DNA from: Paraburkholderia sp. NMBU_R16
GTDB taxonomy: Bacteria > Pseudomonadota > Gammaproteobacteria > Burkholderiales > Burkholderiaceae
NCBI RefSeq assembly: GCF_013282575.1
Contig: NZ_JAAAYE010000046.1
Span: 1-45,313 of the forward strand
Direction of reading: 5' to 3'
Length of the DNA: 45,313 nt
Below the pieces are notes generated by a model. It did not search any database, was not told the DNA's origin, and saw only the letters and a program-made list of their open reading frames with translations. Shown piece after piece: positions 26,633 to 34,758 of the stretch. The position numbers and the translations under genes are program-made. Every line of letters starts with the position of its first letter. Within the stretch, counting starts at the first letter, position 1.

Positions 26633-26672
26633 CAGCGCGCCCCGCCCGGCCGCGGAGGGCCGGGCGGGGCGC
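26633..26672. terminator. 17-bp perfect hairpin between convergent genes
   Basis: Bases 26633-26649 pair perfectly with 26656-26672 around a 6-nt loop; almost all pairs are G-C. It lies between the convergent dioxygenase and permease genes and has no T-run. A bidirectional terminator is the simplest reading. Confidence 0.65.
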
Positions 26673-26719
26673 GCATCGAATGCGTCATCGATCGAAAGCT
26701 CAGTCGAGCCTCGCGGCGC

Positions 26720-28309
26720 TTACACGCCTACCCCTTGCATGATTTCCTCTTCGGGCTCGCGCTCGTCCAGGTAGTGCGTGCGATACCCGGTATTGACACC
26801 CCAGTAATAAAACCCGAGCGAGAACACCGCGACGACGAGCATGTCCCAGCCGTAAGGCAGCACGCCCATGCCGCCAAACTGCTTGCTGCCGATCAGGGAC
26901 AGCAGTGCCATCGTCGGCAGATACGCGATGAGCCACCAAGCGGCCTTGAGATCGCGCCCCCAACCGGTCCAACCCGACTTGCCCTGGTAGTAGAAATAGA
27001 CAGGCAACGCCACGATCATCAACAGGATGATTTCGCCCGTCAGCGGCCACTTCGCCCAGTAAAGAACCATCGACGCGCAAACGAATGCGAACGGCGAGAC
27101 GATGTTCATGAGCGGCAGACGGAGCGGCCGCGCGACATCCGTGGCGGCACGGCGCAGCGCCATGAGGCTGATCGGCCCGGTCAGATAGGAAATGACGGTT
27201 GCGACGGAAATGACGGCCGCGAGCGAGCTCCAGCCGCGGAAGAACAACAGAAAGATGAACGAGACGAGCAGGTTGAACCACATCGCATTGCGCGGCACAC
27301 CGTAGAACGGGTGCACGTTGCCGAACATCTTCGGCAGCGTATTGTTGCGCTCCATCGCGTAGATCATGCGGGTCGTCGTGGCCATGTACGTCGTGCCGGT
27401 ACCGCTCGGACTGACGAACGCGTCGACGTAAAGCATGATGGCGAGCCAGTTCAGATTCAGCGCGATCGCCAACTCCGCGAACGGCGAGGCAAAATTGAAG
27501 TGATTCCAGCCCTTGGCGACGTCGGCAGGATTGACTGCGCCGATATACGCTATCTGCAACAGGACGTAGATGACGAGCGCGAGCAGAATCGAGCCGATGA
27601 CCGCGAACGGCACGCTTTTCGCCGGATTGCGTGCCTCGCCGGCGAGGTTCACCGGGCTTTGGAAGCCGTTGAACGCGAACACGATCCCGCTCGTCGCGAC
27701 GGCCGTGAAGACCGCGGACCAGCCGTAGGGCGCGAACTCGCCCTGCGCGCCGAGGTTCTCGTGATGAAAGCCGGTGAAAAGGCCCAGAATCGTGAGTCCC
27801 GGGATCAGGAATTTGAAGACGGTGATAGCCGTGTTGGCGCGCGCGAAAACCTTGACGCCCCAGTAGTTGAGCAGGAAATAAACGATGACCAGCACTGCCG
27901 ACAGGGCTATGCCCATTGGCGTTAACGATTCGTTGACGAACAACGCGTGAGCCCAGTCATAGGGCCAGGTACTCATGTACTGAATGGATGCCTCGGCCTC
28001 GATGGGAATGACGGACACGATGGCGATCCAGTTCGCCCATGCGCTGATGAAGCCGACGAGTGCGCCGTGCGAATAACGGGCATAACGCACCATGCCGCCC
28101 GATTCCGGAAACATGGCACCGAGTTCGGCGTAGGTGAGCGCAATGGCCAAAATGACGACGGCGCCGATGATCCAGGCGCAGATCGCGGCCGGGCCCGCAA
28201 TCTTGGCCGCCTTCCACGCTCCGAAGAGCCACCCGGAACCGATGATCGAACCGAGCCCCGTCAGCATCAGCGCAAACGGCCCGATGTTCCGTTGAATAGA
28301 ACTTTTCAC
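26720..28309 (-). CDS. APC-superfamily amino acid permease
   Basis: A 529-residue inner-membrane permease with 12 or more hydrophobic segments. The first segment holds GLGSIIGSGWLFGAWKAA, the unwound substrate-binding helix typical of APC transporters, followed by ELGAMFPESGGMVRYARYSHG. The C-terminus is a short acidic tail (DEREPEEEIMQGVGV). The substrate is probably an amino acid or amine, not further defined. An AGGAG-like sequence stands just before the ATG at 28309. It is transcribed divergently from the cold-shock gene. Confidence 0.92.
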   Translation of the reverse strand: MKSSIQRNIGPFALMLTGLGSIIGSGWLFGAWKAAKIAGPAAICAWIIGAVVILAIALTYAELGAMFPESGGMVRYARYSHGALVGFISAWANWIAIVSVIPIEAEASIQYMSTWPYDWAHALFVNESLTPMGIALSAVLVIVYFLLNYWGVKVFARANTAITVFKFLIPGLTILGLFTGFHHENLGAQGEFAPYGWSAVFTAVATSGIVFAFNGFQSPVNLAGEARNPAKSVPFAVIGSILLALVIYVLLQIAYIGAVNPADVAKGWNHFNFASPFAELAIALNLNWLAIMLYVDAFVSPSGTGTTYMATTTRMIYAMERNNTLPKMFGNVHPFYGVPRNAMWFNLLVSFIFLLFFRGWSSLAAVISVATVISYLTGPISLMALRRAATDVARPLRLPLMNIVSPFAFVCASMVLYWAKWPLTGEIILLMIVALPVYFYYQGKSGWTGWGRDLKAAWWLIAYLPTMALLSLIGSKQFGGMGVLPYGWDMLVVAVFSLGFYYWGVNTGYRTHYLDEREPEEEIMQGVGV

Positions 28310-28722
28310 AACCTCTCCTTAGGATTTTCGAACTGCCCGACGGGCCGTATGCGAACCTTTGTGGGGCTCGCTCGGGCGCCTGACCTCGCAGCGGAGCTCG
28401 CCGCAACCAGGCGCAACCCTGTCGCGCGGCGGTAGTTTACCGGCTGCGCCCCACCGTAGGGCATGATTTGATCTGGAACCATCAAAAATGAGGCGAATCG
28501 CACCGGTGCGGGGCAAAGCGTTCTATCCCACTGGCACAGTAGGGCGATGTTGACCGCGCGCAGGATTCGCCGTATAACGTCGTGGCAGGATTTCAAGTGG
28601 CGCGTGTGAATTGGTCTTTCGTGGTTCGCCCTTCAGGTACTCCGGTTGGTCCTATTACCCTTCCTTGATCTTCATGCACCCCGGGCTTCGGCCTTGTTCA
28701 CTCATTTTTAGGAAACAGTAAT
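28310..28722. other. Divergent intergenic region: permease promoter side and cold-shock leader
   Basis: This 413-nt region has no convincing gene. The right part is the long leader of the cold-shock gene. The left part should carry the permease promoter, but I see no clear -35/-10 pair for it. A short minus-strand frame (28306-28596) overlaps the permease start and lacks family features. Confidence 0.5.
28550..28578 (+). promoter_or_regulatory. Sigma-70 promoter of the cold-shock gene
   Basis: TTGACC at 28550-28555 and TATAAC at 28573-28578 are separated by 17 nt. Transcription would start near 28585, giving a leader of about 138 nt before the ATG, as in cspA-type genes whose leaders act as thermosensors. 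The temperature role is inferred from the family. Confidence 0.65.
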
Positions 28723-28926
28723 ATGGAAACCGGTACCGTCAAGTGGTTCAATGACGCGAAAGGCTTTGGCTTCATTACGCCCGATGGCGGCGGCGAAGAT
28801 CTCTTCGCGCATTTCTCGGAAATCCGTGCCGAAGGCTTCAAGACGCTTCAGGAAAACCAGAAGGTCCAGTACGAAGTGAAGACGGGCCCCAAGGGCAAGC
28901 AAGCGGCCAACATCAAGCCGCTGTAA
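28723..28926 (+). CDS. cspA: Cold-shock protein, CspA family
   Basis: A 67-residue single cold-shock domain. RNP1 (KGFGFITP) and RNP2-like (DLFAHFSEI) motifs are intact, and the protein opens [17 protein letters not shown]. It binds single-stranded RNA and DNA and melts RNA structure. AGGAAA lies just before the ATG. A strong terminator follows, so the gene is monocistronic. Family members may be constitutive or cold-induced; the long leader favours post-transcriptional control. The symbol denotes the family, as paralogues usually exist. Confidence 0.96.
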   Translation: METGTVKWFNDAKGFGFITPDGGGEDLFAHFSEIRAEGFKTLQENQKVQYEVKTGPKGKQAANIKPL

Positions 28927-28948
28927 GCGACACCGTCTTGACTGACGC

Positions 28949-28977
28949 AAAAACCCCGCGAATGCGGGGTTTTTTCA
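28949..28977 (+). terminator. Rho-independent terminator after cspA
   Basis: An 11-bp stem (aaaaaccccgc / gcggggttttt) with a 4-nt loop is followed by further T's. It is the clearest intrinsic terminator in the window. Because A's precede the stem, it can also serve the convergent Hsp70-like gene. Confidence 0.92.
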
Positions 28978-28987
28978 TTTTGTCGAT

Positions 28988-30253
28988 TCACGCGTGGGCG
29001 AAGACGCGCCGCGCATGGATGCCGAGCCCCATCGCAACGCTCGCCAGGCGGTCGCCGAAGACGGGCGTGGCCTCAGGGAAGGCGTTCGCGATGGCATGGG
29101 TCAGGAATGCAAGGCCCGTCGAGCCACCGGTGAAATAGATCGCGTCGACATCGTTTGGCGCGAGACCTGCCGCGCGCGCCGTATCCAGCGCTGCATCGAC
29201 GATGCGGCGAGTCTCCTCGAAACCCGCATCGATCAGTTGTGCATCCTCGAACGCGAGTGAAAGCCCGGGCTCGACATCGTCCAGATCTATCGATGTCTGC
29301 CCGCCCGCCGCCACGCCGATCTTTGCCTCTTCCGCCCGCGCGGCAAGGGCATGGCCCAGGCGGTGTTCCACCGCACGGACCAGCCGCTCATGGTGCCGCA
29401 CATCGCGATAGAGATGCCGCATGAGCCGGACTTCACCGCTACGCTTGCCGGTATAGACGGTGTTGATCAGGTGCCACGTCGCAAGATCGAAGTAGACCCG
29501 GTTCGGCACTTCGCGGCCTTCGGGATCGAGCGATTTGTAGCCGAGTTCCCTCATGATCGTCGCGAGATTCACCCGGCGATCGAAATCCGTCCCCGCGACA
29601 TGCACGCCGTGATGCGCGAGCACGTCGTCCTTGCGCTCGACGCGCTTCATGCGCTCGGGGCCGACGCGTACGAGCGAGAAATCCGACGTGCCGCCGCCGA
29701 TATCGGCCACGAGCACGAGCCCCTCGTTGGTCAAGCGGGCTTCGTAGTCGAACGCGGCCGCGATCGGCTCGTACTGGAAGTGCAATTCGCGCAAGCCGGC
29801 GGCCTCGGCAGCCGCCTCGAGCTGACGCTGCGCGAGGCGGTCGGCACGCGGGTCGTCGTCGACGAAAAACACCGGACGGCCCAGCACCGCGCGGGTCACG
29901 GCATCGTGCGCACAAGCCTCCGCGCAAGCCTTCAAATGTGCGATGAAAAGCGCGATGACATCGGTGTACTTGATCGCCGTCCCGTCACCGAGCTCCGTCG
30001 TGGTCTCCGCGAGCGGAGAACCGAGAATGCTCTTGAGCGAGCGCATGAGGCGCCCGTCAAAGCCGTCGATATAGGCCTCGAGCGCTGCTCTGCCGTACAC
30101 GCGCGAATTTTCATCGGTGTTGAAGAAAACGGCCGTCGGCAACGTCGCATGTTCGCCTTCGACAGGGGCGAGACGCACGGCACCGGCCGCGGGCAGCGCA
30201 ACGGCAGAGTTCGAAGTGCCAAAATCTATCGCGCAGTAAGTCGTCGCTGGCAT
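28988..30253 (-). CDS. Hsp70-family protein, YegD-like
   Basis: A 421-residue protein made of the Hsp70/actin-type ATPase domain only, without the DnaK substrate-binding domain. Phosphate 1 (AIDFGTSNSAVALP), phosphate 2 (VADIGGGTSDFSLV) and adenosine (YFTGGSTGLAFL) motifs are present. Length and layout match E. coli YegD, a putative chaperone of unknown client. The ATG at 30253 is chosen because the FGTSNS motif follows at once; a 66-residue upstream extension is basic and unlike the family. It is divergent from the MFS gene at 30443. Confidence 0.9.
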   Translation of the reverse strand: MPATTYCAIDFGTSNSAVALPAAGAVRLAPVEGEHATLPTAVFFNTDENSRVYGRAALEAYIDGFDGRLMRSLKSILGSPLAETTTELGDGTAIKYTDVIALFIAHLKACAEACAHDAVTRAVLGRPVFFVDDDPRADRLAQRQLEAAAEAAGLRELHFQYEPIAAAFDYEARLTNEGLVLVADIGGGTSDFSLVRVGPERMKRVERKDDVLAHHGVHVAGTDFDRRVNLATIMRELGYKSLDPEGREVPNRVYFDLATWHLINTVYTGKRSGEVRLMRHLYRDVRHHERLVRAVEHRLGHALAARAEEAKIGVAAGGQTSIDLDDVEPGLSLAFEDAQLIDAGFEETRRIVDAALDTARAAGLAPNDVDAIYFTGGSTGLAFLTHAIANAFPEATPVFGDRLASVAMGLGIHARRVFAHA

Positions 30254-30442
30254 GGCGTCACCCGTCGAGGCTGCGAAGAAGGACCGGCTTTGTAACACGA
30301 ACGCCCCGCTCGGGCAACCGCAAATCTCGGAGGCAACCCGGACACTTCGCCGCCACCGATCGCGGGCACGAGGATTGCGCGCGACGTACGTTCCGCCTGC
30401 CATCGCAGGCTTGCAGCCGGCTTTCACCAGGAGAATCGCCGC

Positions 30443-31918
30443 GTGGCTCAACCCGCCCTCGATCGCACCGTAGATGAACCTCGCCCCGATGTCATCGAAA
30501 CGGACTTACCCTCCCGGCTCGATCGCCTGCCATGGGGGCGCTTTCACACACTCATCGTGGCGGCGCTCGGCGTGACGTGGCTCCTCGACGGGCTCGAAGT
30601 CACGCTTGCCGGGGCGGTGGCGAGCGCATCGAAAGCAAGCCCGGTTCTCCGATTTTCGAACGCCGACGTGGGCCTTGCCAGCAGCGCCTATATCGCAGGG
30701 GCCGTACTCGGCGCGCTCGGCTTCGGCTGGCTGACGGACCGGCTGGGACGGCGCAAACTCTTTTTCATCACCCTCGGACTCTATGTGGCCGCCACGGCCG
30801 CCACCGCGCTTTCCTGGAATCTCGCGAGCTTCGCGCTCTTTCGCTTTCTGACCGGCGCGGGAATCGGCGGCGAGTACGCCGCAATCAACTCGACGATTCA
30901 GGAATTCACGCCGGCCCGTGTGCGCGGCTGGACCGATCTCGGCATCAACGGCACGTTCTGGGTGGGCGCCGCACTCGGCGCCGGCGGCTCGCTGGTGTTG
31001 CTCGATCCGCGGCTGGCACCGGGCGATCTCGGCTGGCGGCTATGTTTTTTCATCGGCGCGGCCCTCGCGCTCGCGATCGTCTGGATGCGCATGTGGGTAC
31101 CGGAAAGTCCGCGCTGGCTGATCACGCACAATCAGCCCCATGCAGCGGGCGAAATCGTCGAGGCGATAGAAGCACGCTTTCACCGGGCAGGCAGACGGCC
31201 GACCCAGGAGGCGGTACGTACACTGCGCTTTATCAGGCGCGGGCACACGCCGCTGCGCGAAGTGTTCGCGGCGCTCTTCGTACTGCATCGACGGCGCTCG
31301 CTCGTCGGCCTCGCGCTGATGACGGCGCAGGCGTTTTTCTATAACGCCATATTCTTCACCTATGCGCTGGTGCTCACCGATTTCTATCACGTGCCCGGCG
31401 CGCGTGTAGGCTGGTATCTGCTGCCGTTCGCGCTCGGCAATTTCCTGGGGCCGCTGGTGCTGGGGCATGCGTTCGATGCCATCGGCCGCCGTACGATGAT
31501 TACGTTCACCTATGCCCTATCGGGCTTACTGCTCATCGGAAGCGGATATCTGTTCGAGCGGCAGATGCTCGACGTCGTGCAACAGACCGCCGCCTGGATG
31601 GTGATTTTCTTTTTTGCCTCGGCGGCTGCAAGCTCCGCCTACCTCACGGTCAGCGAATCGTTTCCGCTGGAAATCCGTGCACTCGCCATCGCTGTCTTCT
31701 ATGCCTTCGGCACGGGCCTTGGCGGGATCGCGGGGCCGGCGTTCTTTGGGCGGCTCATCGATACGCACGAACGCAGCGCTGTCTTCGACGGCTATCTGGT
31801 GGGCTCTGCGTTGATGATCGCCGCGGCGGTCGTCGCGGCAATCTGGGGCGTGGATGCTGAACGCAGACCGCTCGAGCACGTTGCGTTGCCGCTTTCGGCG
31901 CTGCCCGACGACGAGTGA
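30443..31918 (+). CDS. MFS transporter (sugar/metabolite:H+ symporter type)
   Basis: A 491-residue MFS transporter with 12 hydrophobic segments. Motif A appears as GWLTDRLGRRKLFFI and a second-half copy as GHAFDAIGRRTMITF. DGLEVTLAGAVAS in TM1 and GIGGEYAAINSTIQEF in TM4 are usual in the SP/AAHS-like groups, which take up sugars or aromatic/organic acids. The start is GTG at 30443, supported by AGGAG 9 nt upstream. It converges on the next MFS gene across a hairpin. Confidence 0.9.
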   Translation: MAQPALDRTVDEPRPDVIETDLPSRLDRLPWGRFHTLIVAALGVTWLLDGLEVTLAGAVASASKASPVLRFSNADVGLASSAYIAGAVLGALGFGWLTDRLGRRKLFFITLGLYVAATAATALSWNLASFALFRFLTGAGIGGEYAAINSTIQEFTPARVRGWTDLGINGTFWVGAALGAGGSLVLLDPRLAPGDLGWRLCFFIGAALALAIVWMRMWVPESPRWLITHNQPHAAGEIVEAIEARFHRAGRRPTQEAVRTLRFIRRGHTPLREVFAALFVLHRRRSLVGLALMTAQAFFYNAIFFTYALVLTDFYHVPGARVGWYLLPFALGNFLGPLVLGHAFDAIGRRTMITFTYALSGLLLIGSGYLFERQMLDVVQQTAAWMVIFFFASAAASSAYLTVSESFPLEIRALAIAVFYAFGTGLGGIAGPAFFGRLIDTHERSAVFDGYLVGSALMIAAAVVAAIWGVDAERRPLEHVALPLSALPDDE

Positions 31919-31930
31919 CCTACGATGAAG

Positions 31931-31967
31931 CGCTGCGGGGCGCCCTCGTTGCAAGCGCCTCGCAGCG
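31931..31967. terminator. Hairpin between two convergent MFS genes
   Basis: A 12-bp stem with one G-U pair (31931-31942 with 31956-31967) and a 13-nt loop lies between the two convergent transporter genes. No T-run is present. Confidence 0.45.
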
Positions 31968-32004
31968 GCGATGTCCCACTACGCCGGGAATATCGCCGCA
32001 TGCG

Positions 32005-33291
32005 TCATGCGGCCGGACTCAGATCACGCACCAGGCCTCGGCGGTGGATTCGCAGTACGACGATGGCGGCGACGAGACACAACCCGCCCGAGATCGTCGA
32101 CGCGACGGTGTAGGTCCCGAGATCGGCACGCAGCACACCGGCGCCGAACGCAGCGAAGGCCGCACCGAGCTGATGCCCGGCAACGATCCATCCGAATACG
32201 ACAGGCGCCGAGTCCTTGCCGAATACGTCGGTCGTGAGCCGGACGGTGGGCGGCACGGTGGCAATCCAGTCGAGCCCGTAGAACATCGCGAACAGCGGCA
32301 AACCGAAGAACTGGACTCCAAATGCATGCGGCAGATAGATCAGCGACAGGCCGCGCAGTCCGTAGTACCAGAAGAGCAGCGTACGGCTGTTGAACCGGTC
32401 GGACAGCCAGCCCGAGAGCGTCGTGCCGACGAGATCGAAAATTCCCATCGCAGCGAGCAGCGACGCGCCTTGCACCTCGGTCATCCCATAATCGCCGCAC
32501 ATGGCGATCAGATGCGTGCCGATATAGCCATTCGTACTGGCCCCGCAGACGAAAAAGCTGAAGAACAGCAGCCAGAAGTCGCGCTTTCCGGACGCCCGGG
32601 CCAACGTACCGAAAGCAATCGCGAGTGGATTTTGCGTCGTGCCGGCAGTGGCGACCGGTGCGTCGGGCGCCGCGCCGTAGGGACGCAATGCGACGTCGGC
32701 CGGGCGCTCGGGCAACAGGAAGAAAACGAGCGGCAGCACGATGACCGCAGCTGCCGCGACGATCATCACGACCGGCCGCCAGCCATGGTGCTGCGCCACC
32801 GAGGCCAGCATCGGCAGAAATACGAGCTGCCCCGTGGCCGAGCTGGCCGTCAGGATGCCCATGACGAAACCGCGCCGCTCGACGAACCAGCGATTGACCA
32901 CCGTCGCACCGAGCGTCAGCGCGGCCACGCCTGTGGCGCCTCCCACCATTACGCCCCAGCTCAGCACCATTTGCCACGGCGCGGTCATCATCGAGGACAA
33001 TGCCACCCCGCCCGCCATCACGGCCAGCGCGGCCAACACCGTCGGGCGCACGCCGAAGCGCTGCATCGCCGCCGCGGCGAAGGGCCCGGTCAAGCCATAG
33101 AGCGCGATATTCACCGAGATTGCCAGCGAGATCGTGGCGCGGCTCCAGCCGAACTCGTGCTCGAGCGGCACCATCATGACGCTCGGCGTCGCGCGCGTGC
33201 CCGCTGCCGCCAGCAGCACCAGAAACACCACGGCAGCTGCGAGCCAGCCGTAGTGGAACCTTCCTCCTATCCGTTTCGCTGCCCAGTTCAT
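32005..33291 (-). CDS. MFS transporter (MCT/oxalate-formate antiporter-like)
   Basis: A 428-residue MFS protein with 12 hydrophobic segments. The start FHYGWLAAAVVFLVLLAAAG, the PLEHEFGWSRATISLA element after TM1, and GWLSDRFNSRTLLFW in the second half are typical of the monocarboxylate/OFA-like group. The ATG at 33291 has AAAGGAG about 7 nt upstream, so the longer open frame (to 33447) is rejected. It is divergent from a TetR gene with a strong operator between them, suggesting that regulator controls it. The ligand may be an organic acid; unproven. Confidence 0.9.
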   Translation of the reverse strand: MNWAAKRIGGRFHYGWLAAAVVFLVLLAAAGTRATPSVMMVPLEHEFGWSRATISLAISVNIALYGLTGPFAAAAMQRFGVRPTVLAALAVMAGGVALSSMMTAPWQMVLSWGVMVGGATGVAALTLGATVVNRWFVERRGFVMGILTASSATGQLVFLPMLASVAQHHGWRPVVMIVAAAAVIVLPLVFFLLPERPADVALRPYGAAPDAPVATAGTTQNPLAIAFGTLARASGKRDFWLLFFSFFVCGASTNGYIGTHLIAMCGDYGMTEVQGASLLAAMGIFDLVGTTLSGWLSDRFNSRTLLFWYYGLRGLSLIYLPHAFGVQFFGLPLFAMFYGLDWIATVPPTVRLTTDVFGKDSAPVVFGWIVAGHQLGAAFAAFGAGVLRADLGTYTVASTISGGLCLVAAIVVLRIHRRGLVRDLSPAA

Positions 33292-33386
33292 CGGCGCTCC
33301 TTTTTCTTGACGTACCGCGCGATGCGGCGCGCTGTTCATTGATTCGAGGTGTTCTTCGACGCGTTCCCGGGCCCCTGCGCCCGCTG

Positions 33387-33406
33387 TTGTGACCAACCTG
33401 TCACAA
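33387..33406. promoter_or_regulatory. Dyad TTGTGAC-N6-GTCACAA
   Basis: A perfect 7+7 inverted repeat in the MFS-tetR divergent region, centred 36 nt from the TetR palindrome. The half-sites resemble CRP sites, but TGTGA and TCACA are 8 nt apart instead of 6. It is probably a second operator for an unidentified regulator. Confidence 0.45.
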
Positions 33407-33424
33407 AGTTGAGTTGCAATGCTA

Positions 33425-33440
33425 GTTACCGATCGGTAAC
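33425..33440. promoter_or_regulatory. TetR-type operator, 16-bp perfect palindrome
   Basis: GTTACCGATCGGTAAC is its own reverse complement. It lies 56 nt before the tetR gene and 134 nt before the divergent MFS gene. Palindromes of this TTACCGATCGGTAA kind are common before TetR-family genes. Autoregulation and control of the transporter are inferred. Confidence 0.75.
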
Positions 33441-33495
33441 ATGTCAAGCGTGTCGATTCGTAGGCCTGAACGCACGATCACCGGAAGGAACGCTC

Positions 33496-34146
33496 ATGAC
33501 CCGCACTGCCTCGGATAAATCCGCCGCCCGCTCCCGCCCTCATACAGCGGGCCCCACGGCGCAGCAGTTGCTGCTGCGCGCCGCCGGCGAGCTGTTCTAT
33601 CGGGAGGGAGTTCGGGCGGTCGGCGTCGATGCCGTCGTCGAGCGTGCCGGCGTCAATAAAATGAGCCTGTACCGGCAGTTTTCGTCGAAGGACGAACTCG
33701 TGGTCGCCTACCTCGAACAGGCGAGCGAGCGCTTTTTCGAGCGCTTCGACGGCAGTATCGGCAAGCATCCGGGCGAGCCGATCCGTCAGATCGCTCAATA
33801 TTTCGAAGACCTGACGGGCCGCGCATCGGTCGAGGGTTATCGGGGCTGCCCGTTCGTGAACGTGTCGGCGGAATTTCCCGAGGCGAACCATCCCGCGCGC
33901 CAGTGCGTGGCGCGCAACAAGACGGAGCTGATGGCGCGGCTCCTCGCCCTCACGACCGCCGCCGGTGCGGACGATCCAGCGTACCTTGCGAACGCGCTCG
34001 CGCTGCTGATCGAAGGCATTTATGCCGCAAGTCAGACATACGGGCCCGGCTGCGGGCCTATCAAGGCGGCGCCCCGGCTAGCCGCCCAGCTCGTTGCCGC
34101 CGCTTGTCCCGCCGCGTGTTCGCGAGCGGGGGATGCGCAGGCATGA
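33496..34146 (+). CDS. TetR/AcrR-family transcriptional regulator
   Basis: A 216-residue repressor. The N-terminal helix-turn-helix is clear (LLRAAGELFYREGVRAVGVD, then VVERAGVNKMSLYRQFSSKD). The C-terminal ligand domain contains GYRGCPFVNVSAEF and a Gly/Pro-rich tail. The ATG at 33496 has GGAAGGA upstream; the open frame further up crosses the operator and is rejected. Its stop overlaps the DUF1415 start as ATGA. Likely target: the divergent MFS gene and itself. Confidence 0.93.
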   Translation: MTRTASDKSAARSRPHTAGPTAQQLLLRAAGELFYREGVRAVGVDAVVERAGVNKMSLYRQFSSKDELVVAYLEQASERFFERFDGSIGKHPGEPIRQIAQYFEDLTGRASVEGYRGCPFVNVSAEFPEANHPARQCVARNKTELMARLLALTTAAGADDPAYLANALALLIEGIYAASQTYGPGCGPIKAAPRLAAQLVAAACPAACSRAGDAQA

Positions 34147-34736
34147 GCGGCAACGTGAACGCGGTATCCCCCGACATGGGCGGGCGTCCGCTCTCCGATG
34201 AAGCCGTCGTCGCGGCGACGCAGCATTGGCTCGTGCGCGCCGTGATCGGGCTCAATCTGTGCCCGTTCGCCAAAGCCGTCCATGCGAAGGGACAGATACG
34301 ATATGTGGTCAGCGACGCACGCGATATGGAAGGCGCGTTGACCGAACTCGAAGCTGAACTCAAATGGCTCGCCGAGGCAGACCCGGCGCAAGTCGATACG
34401 ACACTGTTGATTCTTCCGCACGCGCTGGGCGCCTTCCTCGAATTCAACGACTGCGTTTTCTTTGCCGAACGGCTTGTCGATCAATTGGGCCTGCAAGGCA
34501 TGCTGCAAATCGCCAGCTTCCATCCCGATTACCGCTTCGAAGGCAGCGAACCCGAGGACATCGAAAACTATACCAATCGCGCCCCTTATCCAATCCTGCA
34601 CCTGCTGCGCGAAGCAAGCGTTACGCGTGCAGTCGACGCCTTTCCCGATGCGGCCGATGTTTACGAACGCAACATCGAAACGATGCGGCGCCTCGGTCAC
34701 GAGTGCTGGCGGCGGTGGATGGGAGAGAAGGAGTAG
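34143..34736 (+). CDS. DUF1415 family protein
   Basis: A 197-residue protein of the DUF1415 family, whose function is unknown. Conserved-looking features are WLVRAVIGLNLCPFAKAV near residues 29-46, TLLILPHAL, QIASFHPDYRFEG and YTNRAPYPILHLLRE. No membrane segment is seen. It is coupled to the TetR gene through an ATGA overlap, so it may be under the same control, though DUF1415 genes also occur elsewhere. Confidence 0.88.
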   Translation: MSGNVNAVSPDMGGRPLSDEAVVAATQHWLVRAVIGLNLCPFAKAVHAKGQIRYVVSDARDMEGALTELEAELKWLAEADPAQVDTTLLILPHALGAFLEFNDCVFFAERLVDQLGLQGMLQIASFHPDYRFEGSEPEDIENYTNRAPYPILHLLREASVTRAVDAFPDAADVYERNIETMRRLGHECWRRWMGEKE

Positions 34737-34758
34737 TCGTAGAAAGATGGAGTAAGCG

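Noticed and set aside
28306-28596. 96-codon minus-strand frame upstream of the permease
   Set aside because: It overlaps the permease start and the csp promoter and has no recognisable domain.
33387-33406. CRP binding site
   Set aside because: TGTGA and TCACA are 8 nt apart, not 6, so the spacing is wrong for CRP.
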